Source of the DNA: Candidatus Taylorbacteria bacterium RIFCSPHIGHO2_01_FULL_51_15
GTDB taxonomy: Bacteria; Patescibacteriota; Minisyncoccia; Phycocordibacterales; UBA10002
Assembly (NCBI GenBank): GCA_001820935.1
Contig: MHRI01000029.1
Location: 1 to 47,150 of the forward strand
Reading direction: 5' to 3'
DNA length: 47,150 bases
Position numbers and translations under genes: made by a program. Below the pieces are notes generated by a model. That model made no database searches. It was not told the DNA's origin and saw only the letters and a list, made by a program, of their open reading frames with translations. Of this stretch, positions 27,487 to 36,028 are shown piece after piece. Every line of letters starts with the position of its first letter. Within the stretch, counting starts at the first letter, position 1.

Positions 27487-28830
27487 TCAATGCTCAAAAA
27501 TCTCTCTTAAATGTGACTCGAGTTGATCAATCCTTACCCGCTCCTGCTTTCCGGTATCTCGTTCGCGCACTGTTACATCTCCTTTCTCCAGTGAATCAAA
27601 ATCCACTGTAATACAAAATGGCGTGCCGATTTCATCCTGTCTCCGGTATCGTTTACCGATGTTGCCACTCTCGTCCCAAGCAATCATGGAACGCGAGCCG
27701 TGGAACATGGAACACAAAAGTTCGTAGACCTCCCTTGCCTTTTTCACCAGCTCCGGCTTGTTTCTAAGAAGCGGAAAAACAGCAACCTTAATCGGCGCGA
27801 TCGAGGGTTTGAATTTCAAGTAGATGCGCTTTTCTCCCCCCATTTCATCTTCTGTATACGCGCTGCAGAGTACGGCAAGCACGGTTCGATCCAACCCAAA
27901 GGTCGGTTCTATTACATGGGGTGTAAAAGGCGTTTTATTTTCCTCGTCGGAATAGAGGAGCTCGGTGCCGCTTGCCGCGCTGTGGTTCTTCAAATCAAAA
28001 TCTGTGCGGTACGCGAGTCCATATAGCTCCTTTTGCCCAAAGGGGAAATCAAAATATAGATCCGTCGTTCGCTTCGAGTAGTGGGCCAATTCTTCGTTTG
28101 GTACCTTCACCTCATGCACGTTTCCCTTCCCGATACCAACAATCTCAATCCACCGCATCATTTCACTTTGCCAATACTCAAATTGTTTCTCCCAATCCGC
28201 CTCGCGGATAAAATACTCGAATTCCATAATCTCGAATTCCCGGGAGCGAAAGGTAAAATCGCGCGGAGCGATTTCATTTCTGAAGGCCTTCCCCACCTGC
28301 GCGATACCGAACGGGAGTTTGGGATGAAAGGAATCAATCACATTCTTAAAATTGACGAACATGCCCTGCGCGGTCTCTGGGCGAAGGTACGAGACGGATG
28401 CATCATCTTCAGTCGCGCCAACATGCGTCTTAAACATCATGTTAAACTCTCGGACATCTCCTAGAGCGCCCGCGCATTCGGGACACGTACCCTGCTTGTC
28501 CCGAGCCGTGTCGAGGGAGTCCTCGCGGAATCGCCTCTTGCACTTTTTGCACTCCACCATCGGGTCCGCAAATCCGCCGACATGCCCGCTTGCCTCCCAC
28601 ACCTTCGAATTCATCAAAATGGCCGAATCAATGCCGTACATATCATCGCGCTCCCGCACAAAAAATCTCCACCATGCATCGCGAATGTTATTTTTCAGCT
28701 CTACGCCAAGCGGTCCATAGTCCCAGGTGCCGGAGAGCCCGCCGTATATTTCGGACCCTTGGTAGATAAATCCGCGCCGTTTGCAGAGCGCGACGATTTT
28801 CTCCATTATGTTCTCTTTTATATCTGCCAT
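27487..28830 (-). CDS. glyS: Glycyl-tRNA synthetase (homodimeric class II)
   Basis: IVALCKRRGFIYQGSEIYGGLSGTWDYGPLGVELKNNI...SYLRPETAQGMFVNFKN...EPTFGLDRTVLAVLCSAY. Confidence 0.98.
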   Translation of the reverse strand: MADIKENIMEKIVALCKRRGFIYQGSEIYGGLSGTWDYGPLGVELKNNIRDAWWRFFVRERDDMYGIDSAILMNSKVWEASGHVGGFADPMVECKKCKRRFREDSLDTARDKQGTCPECAGALGDVREFNMMFKTHVGATEDDASVSYLRPETAQGMFVNFKNVIDSFHPKLPFGIAQVGKAFRNEIAPRDFTFRSREFEIMEFEYFIREADWEKQFEYWQSEMMRWIEIVGIGKGNVHEVKVPNEELAHYSKRTTDLYFDFPFGQKELYGLAYRTDFDLKNHSAASGTELLYSDEENKTPFTPHVIEPTFGLDRTVLAVLCSAYTEDEMGGEKRIYLKFKPSIAPIKVAVFPLLRNKPELVKKAREVYELLCSMFHGSRSMIAWDESGNIGKRYRRQDEIGTPFCITVDFDSLEKGDVTVRERDTGKQERVRIDQLESHLREIFEH

Positions 28831-28873
28831 AGCGTTATGCCTATCCTAAATCACAATTCGTAAATCGCAAATC

Positions 28874-30826
28874 TTACTTCGTGACAATTCCACTTTTCGG
28901 ACTCGTACCCGGATCGCTAAGCGAGGCGGTTGAAAGAGCCTGACGCGCGTTGCTTTTCACCTCAACTCCGGTGAATCGGTCAGTTCCTCGAGCGGCGGCT
29001 TCCCCGATGAGCGTAGGAGAAGTGCCGACCTGGCTTAGACTTGGGAGAATGGAAATTTGGAAAGAAACCTCTCGCGGTGGGCTCCCCACTCCCTCTCCCG
29101 CCTCCGCTTCTCCCGCGTTCCAAACCAGTTCTCCGCCGAGTGCTTTGTACGAAAGTTCCTCGGAAACAGGGCTTATCTCACCAAGCCACGTCACGTATGA
29201 AGGGAGCACTGCCGAAACCTTCGTATTCGCGACGCCGTTCGAAGTATTGGAAAGCGACCAGGTGACCGTGTAGGTGGTTGCCTCCCCCACGCGAGGCGGA
29301 ATCGGTCCAGTACTGGAGAAGGGACCGTCATTATACGAAAGCCGCGAAGAAAGCGTGAGCACTGTCGCAATCTTGATTTCTTTCTTAATCGTGAGCTCGA
29401 CCCGCTCCGATGCCCCTCTCTCATCGAGACGCTTACCTCGAGCGCTTACCTCGATTGTCATCGATGGATTCTTGAAAGCCCCAGGATCAGTCGCGACAGA
29501 AAGGAGTCCGAGACTGAAACTCTCCGTCGCGCGCTCCCCTCCTTCCACCACGGCGAACCGAGGTGAGGTTTGTTTATCCCACCGTATCGTATTCACATTT
29601 GAATCATAGAACCCGCCACTCGACTCCACGGAAGCGGTATTGTAGATATCGCCAAGAAGTGTGGCGGTTATCTCAAGGTCGGTAATCTTTGAATCGAGGT
29701 TGCTCTCCCATGCCACGTCGGCGCGCGCCACCTGTCCGCTTCTCACGACAAAAGTCTCCCCCTTTTCTCCATTGACGAGGAGATCCAAGGTTATGAACGG
29801 TTTTTGAATCGACACTGCCGCGGTTTCTTTCGAAAAAACGGTTCCGATTTGCTTTTCATCTTTTGGACTTTGCGTTCCGGTAGAAAAGCGAAACGAGCGC
29901 TCAGCTTCTTCAGTCGCCCGGATGTTGCCCCTGATGCGGATACTCCGCTTCCCCTGCGGCTCGATATCGCCAAGAAGCCATATATCTTTCCCGAAGGTGG
30001 GATTTGGACTGCTCTCCTCAAACTGGAACCCGAAGGGGTACTTTGCCTCCACCATGAGATTCTCCTGAACGACGCTCGAGTTTGACGTAAGTTCTAGAAG
30101 CATTTCGAATGTTTGATCGGCATTGACCTCCTTAGGTAGGTCAAGGGTGAAGTGCACGGGAGCGGAGCTTAAGGTGAACTCGTATTCGATCTCTCGGGAA
30201 AAGATGGCGTTGGAGTCCTTCGGCCGATACTCGGCGGTAATGAGGATGGTCTGCGTTTCGCCCTCCTCGCCGAATGGAACGAACGAAATCGTCCTCAAAA
30301 TACGTTCGCCGGCGGACAGTGCTCCGAGCGAGTCCCGATAGCGAAGGAGGGGCTCTGAGAGAGCATCGGGCGCGCGCGTGCTCTCCGGAAATTCTACGAG
30401 AAGATCCACTGATTCGAGGCTAAGGGGGTTTTCATTGCTGATGTGTATGTCGAGCGACATCTCCTCGCCGGCGCCGCCTCCAACTGGACCCTGCACTTCA
30501 ACCGAGATGTTCTGGGGCGAGATGGTATTTCCTCCACGCCAAAAACCGTAGAACGCGAGACCAGCGGCGAAGAAAAAGAAGATGACGGAAACGATGAGGA
30601 GACGCTTAAGCCAAGGCATGGTAGAGGTAAGTAGTGAATAAAAGGCGGACCTCCTTTCCGCCGTTTCATTCGTCCAGCTCGGCGTGATGCGAAGATGCCT
30701 TTCTTCCCTAAAAAACTCCTTGTCACGGAGGACCGGCGGCGGCGTCCGGGAGTGGAGACGATACTGAAGATCTTCAAGGCTGCTTGCCCGCTCTTTCGAT
30801 GGTTGGTTCTCTGGGGAGGAGGCCAT
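28874..30826 (-). CDS. Large single-pass membrane protein with beta-rich extracellular domains
   Basis: N-terminal cytosolic stretch, TM WLKRLLIVSVIFFFFAAGLAFYGFW, long extracellular domain. Confidence 0.7.
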   Translation of the reverse strand: MASSPENQPSKERASSLEDLQYRLHSRTPPPVLRDKEFFREERHLRITPSWTNETAERRSAFYSLLTSTMPWLKRLLIVSVIFFFFAAGLAFYGFWRGGNTISPQNISVEVQGPVGGGAGEEMSLDIHISNENPLSLESVDLLVEFPESTRAPDALSEPLLRYRDSLGALSAGERILRTISFVPFGEEGETQTILITAEYRPKDSNAIFSREIEYEFTLSSAPVHFTLDLPKEVNADQTFEMLLELTSNSSVVQENLMVEAKYPFGFQFEESSPNPTFGKDIWLLGDIEPQGKRSIRIRGNIRATEEAERSFRFSTGTQSPKDEKQIGTVFSKETAAVSIQKPFITLDLLVNGEKGETFVVRSGQVARADVAWESNLDSKITDLEITATLLGDIYNTASVESSGGFYDSNVNTIRWDKQTSPRFAVVEGGERATESFSLGLLSVATDPGAFKNPSMTIEVSARGKRLDERGASERVELTIKKEIKIATVLTLSSRLSYNDGPFSSTGPIPPRVGEATTYTVTWSLSNTSNGVANTKVSAVLPSYVTWLGEISPVSEELSYKALGGELVWNAGEAEAGEGVGSPPREVSFQISILPSLSQVGTSPTLIGEAAARGTDRFTGVEVKSNARQALSTASLSDPGTSPKSGIVTK

Positions 30827-30909
30827 AACCAAAGCATTATAGCACAAGAAGGGGGGCGTTAAAGACCTATTCTTGGAAAGGTTTAGCCTCTAGTTGTGTG
30901 GGAGATCTC

Positions 30910-31494
30910 TTACAGTTGCGTCTGCCGCAGAGAGTGGTTGATGTGAGTGATGGCCAGTCTGCGATAGGCGAAAGCCTGTTCAACAATTGAGATGTTCCAG
31001 AGATCGACGTCGGAGAGGAATGCGTCGAATTCATTTCTGGGAGCAAGATATCCTAAAGAATAGAGAATACGAAGCACGAGTACAATCTCCGCTCCCTCGA
31101 GGAGACGTCCATCGTGCTTTTTAATGAACTCGAGGCCGAAAAGAAGCGTGGTAAATATCGGCTCATTTTTTTCTTCACCGGCAAGTAGCCGGCTAAGGAG
31201 GAGGGAAATTCGCCCAAAGACAGAGCGAGCTTGCAAGGAAAGTTCGCGAATGATCGGGTCAATGAGAGCGGCGTTCGTGACACGCCAGTACTCCCTTCCC
31301 CGAACCAAGCTAAGATCGGAATACGAAAAGTCTTGAAGGCCGTAGCGGAGCTTGGAACGCTCCTCTCGCACGCTTTGGGCGGAAGCGGCGATAAGACCGA
31401 ACTTCCGAGTGAAGATCGACAATATCTTGCTTCCCTCTCCGCGTGGAGTGCTGTTAAGGATAAGTGCGTCGGTGTGATACAAATGGTAAGACAC
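30910..31494 (-). CDS. recO: DNA repair protein RecO
   Basis: HTDALILNSTPRGEGSKILSIFTRKFGLIAASAQSVREERSKLRYGLQDFSYSDLSLVRGREYWRVTNA. Confidence 0.85.
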   Translation of the reverse strand: MSYHLYHTDALILNSTPRGEGSKILSIFTRKFGLIAASAQSVREERSKLRYGLQDFSYSDLSLVRGREYWRVTNAALIDPIIRELSLQARSVFGRISLLLSRLLAGEEKNEPIFTTLLFGLEFIKKHDGRLLEGAEIVLVLRILYSLGYLAPRNEFDAFLSDVDLWNISIVEQAFAYRRLAITHINHSLRQTQL

Positions 31495-31525
31495 GTAGAA
31501 AGTAGTTAGTAGCTAGTAGAAAGAA

Positions 31526-32083
31526 TCAGGAGGACATCTTGAGAAGAGAGGGGAGCACAGAGGGAAGCGCAGTTACACCTTCTCTTGCGGTAAAGTGCCT
31601 CTTGCCCCGCTCTAATATCGTCTTGGCTCCAAGCTGTTTTGCAAATTCAAGTGATCTTGCCATCGGCACGTAAGGGTCGTTGTCCGAAAAAATCATCACA
31701 AATGACTTGGAGTGCGTTTTGGCCCTACTGGGGTCAAACGGGAGAGAATAAAATTCAGAAATCTCGGGAACGTTGATTCTCCCTGAAAATCCGGCGACAA
31801 AGAGAGCGCCACCAATCTTTATTTTTTGAGGAAGCGCCTCAAGGTACCGTGCGATGGCAATGCACCCGAGGCTGTGTCCGACAAAGTACGTATGCGAGTC
31901 GGGTGTACCAACGTATCCTTTTAGAAATGAGAGCCATTCTGCTACGTTCGGCGTTGCGGCATTTGGCATCTGGGGCGCGCTCACATCAAAACCGTTTGCC
32001 CTAAGTTCGAGGGATAGCCAGGGGAACCAATGGTTGTGCGGTTTCCCCTCCCAGCCATGAATGAGAAAAACCCGCTTTTTCAT
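31526..32083 (-). CDS. Alpha/beta hydrolase, RBBP9/YdeN-like
   Basis: MKKRVFLIHGWEGKPHNHWFPWLSLELRANGFDVSAPQMPN...YFVGHSLGCIAIARYLE. Confidence 0.88.
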   Translation of the reverse strand: MKKRVFLIHGWEGKPHNHWFPWLSLELRANGFDVSAPQMPNAATPNVAEWLSFLKGYVGTPDSHTYFVGHSLGCIAIARYLEALPQKIKIGGALFVAGFSGRINVPEISEFYSLPFDPSRAKTHSKSFVMIFSDNDPYVPMARSLEFAKQLGAKTILERGKRHFTAREGVTALPSVLPSLLKMSS

Positions 32084-32310
32084 GAAAGGGATTGTAGCAT
32101 AAAAAAGGCGCGCCCTCGGAGTGAGGGCGCGTGGTCTCATAGCGAGACCTCCACACAACATGTAACGCCAGAGCAAACTATCAGTTAAATCCTTACATTG
32201 AAGTCACGACTGGTCAAGAGTCGAGGGTGAAGCGGTGAATATCTATACTTACCAAAGGCGAGTATCTTACACCCTAAAAACAGGTTTGGAACAGAAGAAC
32301 ACGGGAATTA

Positions 32311-35300
32311 CTACCGAGTAAGGGAAAGTTGAAATGAGAGCTCGTCGGCCTCAAATGGCTCTCCTGAAGTTGTTTTTGCCTGCACAACGATATTTTTGAG
32401 CGAGGTTATCTGCGCGAGTTCCCGCTCATGCTGTTCTATGAAGCGCTTGGAAGGACCCTCTGCGCCAATAAGAAGCGTGGCTCTCTCCCCCGCCTTCCAT
32501 CCTTGTTTTTTGCGCATATCTTGGACGAATCGGACGAGTTCCCGGAACATGCCTTCGTCTTTGAGCTCGGGGGTGAGTATTGTGTTTAGTTCAACTTCGG
32601 TTTGGAGAGTTGAATCACATACCACTTCTTTCACATTAACCTCGTCTCGTATCAAACCGTCATAATCCTTAATCTTTAATCCACTATCCCTAACAGTAAG
32701 AGAAGCGAGCGGCTGGCGAACTTTGATGTTCGCTTTCGCGCGCGCTTCCAACCCGAGCGAAACTATTTTCCTGACTTCTTCCATTTCCTTAAGCACTTTC
32801 TCATCAACCTTGCCCGCGCTCGGCCAATCTTCCAAATGGACCGACTTTTCATTATTCAATATTGTATTGTCATCTTGATTTTTAATTTTTGCATTTTGCA
32901 CTTCTCCATAAAGGTACTCCGCGAAAAACGGCGTAAACGGAGCCATACTCTTCGCGAGCTCCCGCAGTACAAATCGTAGCGTAGCGAGAGCCGCTTCCCT
33001 CTCCTCCTGCATGTCCGATTTAATGCGCTCGCGCGACCGTCGTAGGTACCATGTCGAGAGATCGTCAATAAACTCTCCTATAGGGCGAGTGGCTCTATCG
33101 AGCTCGTAATTTTCGAGAGCCTCTGTAACTTCAGAAATAAGTTGATTCAATCGTGCCACAATCCATTTATCGAGAATGTCTGGGCTTTGTGGATTTGTGC
33201 TTTGTTTGGTTTTTGTCCGCCAGCTGGCGGATTGTGCTTTGTGCTTTTCATCCGCATAAAGCAAATAGAACTGGAGGACATTGTCGAGTCGGTTAAACAC
33301 TTTTTTTGTCACCTCGTCGACGCCTCGCTCCGAAAAACGGAGGTCTTCGCCGCGAACGACTGGCGAGGAGAGCAGGTAGTAGCGCAAGCTATCGGCTCCG
33401 TACTTTCCCGTAAGTTCAAGCGGATCGGGATAGTTTTTGAGCCGCTTCGACATCTTCGCTCCGTTTTCCGCGAGAATGATGCCGTTCACCACGACGGCTC
33501 TGTAAGGTGCTTTGTGGAATAAGCCGACGCCAAGAACAAGCATGGAGTAAAACCAGCCGCGCGTCTGATCGAGTCCTTCCGCGATAAAGTGCGCCGGGAA
33601 TCCTTTCGTTCCTTTCCAAAACCCGCCGACTGGATCAAATAGGGTCCCCGATGTTCCTGCGGCACCCGTTTCAAACGGGTAATGCGCCTGCCCGAAGGGC
33701 ATGGCGCCCGACTCGAACCAGCAATCGAATACCTCGGGGACCCGCCGCATGAGGCCGCGACCCGCTCCCGTGGCTTTAGCGCATACCTCGCAGGTAAGGG
33801 TGATGTCGTCTATCCCTGGCCGATGCATGTCAAATTCGGCATTCACCCTCGTGTCGATGAAGACGGTCCGCGGCTCCGCGTACCCGCGCAGGTAATCCTT
33901 CTCATAAAACTTCTCGGTATCCGCAAGTGAAAGATGGTCAATCGCCTTCAAGAGATACACGAGCGGCCCTTCATGCGAGACGAAAAGGACGCGCTCTCCC
34001 TTGTGCTTCTCCATAATGCGAGCAAAGGCTTTCTTCATCCTTTGCTCCACCTCTTCCCAGCTCTCCCCCGTGTTTCCCCGCTTCTTTCTATAGTACTCTT
34101 CGTGAGGAAGCGCGTTCATTTCCCTCCGATCATGGAGCACCCGCGGGTCATCTTCGCGTTTGCCATCCCACTCACCGCTATCTACTTCGCGCAAATCCTC
34201 ATCAATGATGACCTTGGCGTCAAGGTGCCTCGCGACGATCTCTGCCGTCTCTCTCGCCCGACGGACGGGAGATGAGTAAATGGCGTCCACTCCCCCTCTT
34301 TCCCGTATGCGTTTGCCCGCGGCGCGCGCCTCTCTTCTCCCCTTTCGAGTGAGTGGGTAAAGCGTGGGTGAATCATCAAACACATTCTTCCTGTTCTTCT
34401 CGCTCTCGCCATGGCGAAGGAGGATAAGTGCGCTTAGGTGCTCCGCTCCCCCCTTCCTAAGTTCGTCTACGGAGCCGACGAGGCGGCGATGATGACAGCG
34501 CTCACAATTCCAGACCGGAATCGGCGCGCCCCAAAATCGAGAACGTGAGATGGCCCAATCTTTCGCTTCGGAGAGCCAATTCCCAAAGCGGTACTCTCCG
34601 ACCTCCTTTGGAACCCATTCTATGGCGCTGTTCTTCTCTGTCAGCTCGCTTCGAAGACTCGTCACCTTCACGAACCACGAGGGGGCCGCGAAGTTAAGAA
34701 GCGGCGTGTCGCACCGCCAGCAGTGCGGATACTCATGCGTGTAAGGTTCGCGGCGGAGAAGCCTCCCTCTCGCCTCGAGCGCGCTCGAGATCTTTTCGTC
34801 GGTCTCCCTCGGATTCCCCTTGGGTTTGGCGGGAAGTCCGGCAAATTCCGCGAGTTCCGACTTGAAGGTGCCGTCCGTCTTGACGTGTTGTAGAAACGGG
34901 AGTCTCTCCTTAAGCGAAAGAGCATAATCATCTTCACCGAACGCGGGAGCGATGTGCACGATGCCGGTGCCGTCCTCCTCTGTGACAAAGGTCCCGCCAT
35001 ACATGCGCCACCCCCGCTCTCTATTAGGAAGCTTCTCTCTAGCGGATGGACTAGAATAATAGTCAAAAATCGGCTCGTACGCCTCGCCTATGAGTTCTTT
35101 ACCCTTTATACCTTCTTTAACGGAGAAGGCGACTTCCGCGCCTTTCCATACGAAAGTGCCGACTCGAGATTCCGGGTCGAAGCTAAATGACTCCGCGCCA
35201 AACACCCGTTTTAAGATCTCTTCCTTGGCCCCGACAACGAACGTATCGCCGACTGGAACCTCTCTCGAGTTGGACGCCGTGATTTCCACAAAAGCGTAGT

Positions 35301-36024
35301 CTCGGTCAGGGTGCACGGCGAGCGCCGCGTTTCCCGGAAGCGTCCACGGAGTCGTGGTCCACGCGATAAGGAAGGTATTAGCTCTTGAAAGGAGCGGGAA
35401 TTTAACGTACACAGACGTGTCGGTAAGTTCCTTGTACCCTTGCGTGACTTCGAAGTTTGAGAGTGTGGTCTCGCAGCGCGGGCACAGGTGCATCGGTTTG
35501 AAACCTTGGTAGACGAGCCCCTTTTCGTGAAGTGTCTTGAAGATCCACCAGACCGTTTCGGTGTAGGAGGAATCCATGGTGCGATAGTCGTTATCCATGT
35601 CCACCCATCGCCCCAGGCGAGGAATGATCCGCCGCCAATCGTCCGCGTAGCGCATGACGATTTCTTTCGCGCGCGCGTTGAACTTGCCGATTCCATACTC
35701 CTCGATATCCTTTTTTGTCTTAAAACCGAGCTCTTTCTCCACCTCGTTTTCGACAGGAAGGCCGTGGCAATCCCAGCCCCACCTTCGCGGTACGCGGTAC
35801 CCCTGCATGGTTTTGAAGCGAGGAATCACATCCTTGATAGTACCTGCGAGAATATGCCCGTAATGCGGGAGCCCCGTCGCAAATGGAGGGCCGTCATAGA
35901 AAATGAAGTCGCCTTTCGGAGAAGTCTTGTTGAGAGATCTCTCGAAAATCTTGTGCTCTTGCCAGAACTTCAGTATCTCAAGCTCCCTCTCGTTTATTGA
36001 TTTTTTCTTGCCTGGTTCTTCCAT
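32311..36024 (-). CDS. ileS: Isoleucyl-tRNA synthetase with inserted histidine-phosphatase domain
   Basis: FYDGPPFATGLPHYGHILAGTIKDVIPRFKTMQGYRVPRRWGWDCHGLPVE; AKMSKRLKNYPDP; internal LILLRHGESEKN...VLFVSHEGPLVYLL. Confidence 0.98.
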   Translation of the reverse strand: MEEPGKKKSINERELEILKFWQEHKIFERSLNKTSPKGDFIFYDGPPFATGLPHYGHILAGTIKDVIPRFKTMQGYRVPRRWGWDCHGLPVENEVEKELGFKTKKDIEEYGIGKFNARAKEIVMRYADDWRRIIPRLGRWVDMDNDYRTMDSSYTETVWWIFKTLHEKGLVYQGFKPMHLCPRCETTLSNFEVTQGYKELTDTSVYVKFPLLSRANTFLIAWTTTPWTLPGNAALAVHPDRDYAFVEITASNSREVPVGDTFVVGAKEEILKRVFGAESFSFDPESRVGTFVWKGAEVAFSVKEGIKGKELIGEAYEPIFDYYSSPSAREKLPNRERGWRMYGGTFVTEEDGTGIVHIAPAFGEDDYALSLKERLPFLQHVKTDGTFKSELAEFAGLPAKPKGNPRETDEKISSALEARGRLLRREPYTHEYPHCWRCDTPLLNFAAPSWFVKVTSLRSELTEKNSAIEWVPKEVGEYRFGNWLSEAKDWAISRSRFWGAPIPVWNCERCHHRRLVGSVDELRKGGAEHLSALILLRHGESEKNRKNVFDDSPTLYPLTRKGRREARAAGKRIRERGGVDAIYSSPVRRARETAEIVARHLDAKVIIDEDLREVDSGEWDGKREDDPRVLHDRREMNALPHEEYYRKKRGNTGESWEEVEQRMKKAFARIMEKHKGERVLFVSHEGPLVYLLKAIDHLSLADTEKFYEKDYLRGYAEPRTVFIDTRVNAEFDMHRPGIDDITLTCEVCAKATGAGRGLMRRVPEVFDCWFESGAMPFGQAHYPFETGAAGTSGTLFDPVGGFWKGTKGFPAHFIAEGLDQTRGWFYSMLVLGVGLFHKAPYRAVVVNGIILAENGAKMSKRLKNYPDPLELTGKYGADSLRYYLLSSPVVRGEDLRFSERGVDEVTKKVFNRLDNVLQFYLLYADEKHKAQSASWRTKTKQSTNPQSPDILDKWIVARLNQLISEVTEALENYELDRATRPIGEFIDDLSTWYLRRSRERIKSDMQEEREAALATLRFVLRELAKSMAPFTPFFAEYLYGEVQNAKIKNQDDNTILNNEKSVHLEDWPSAGKVDEKVLKEMEEVRKIVSLGLEARAKANIKVRQPLASLTVRDSGLKIKDYDGLIRDEVNVKEVVCDSTLQTEVELNTILTPELKDEGMFRELVRFVQDMRKKQGWKAGERATLLIGAEGPSKRFIEQHERELAQITSLKNIVVQAKTTSGEPFEADELSFQLSLTR

Positions 36025-36028
36025 ATGC

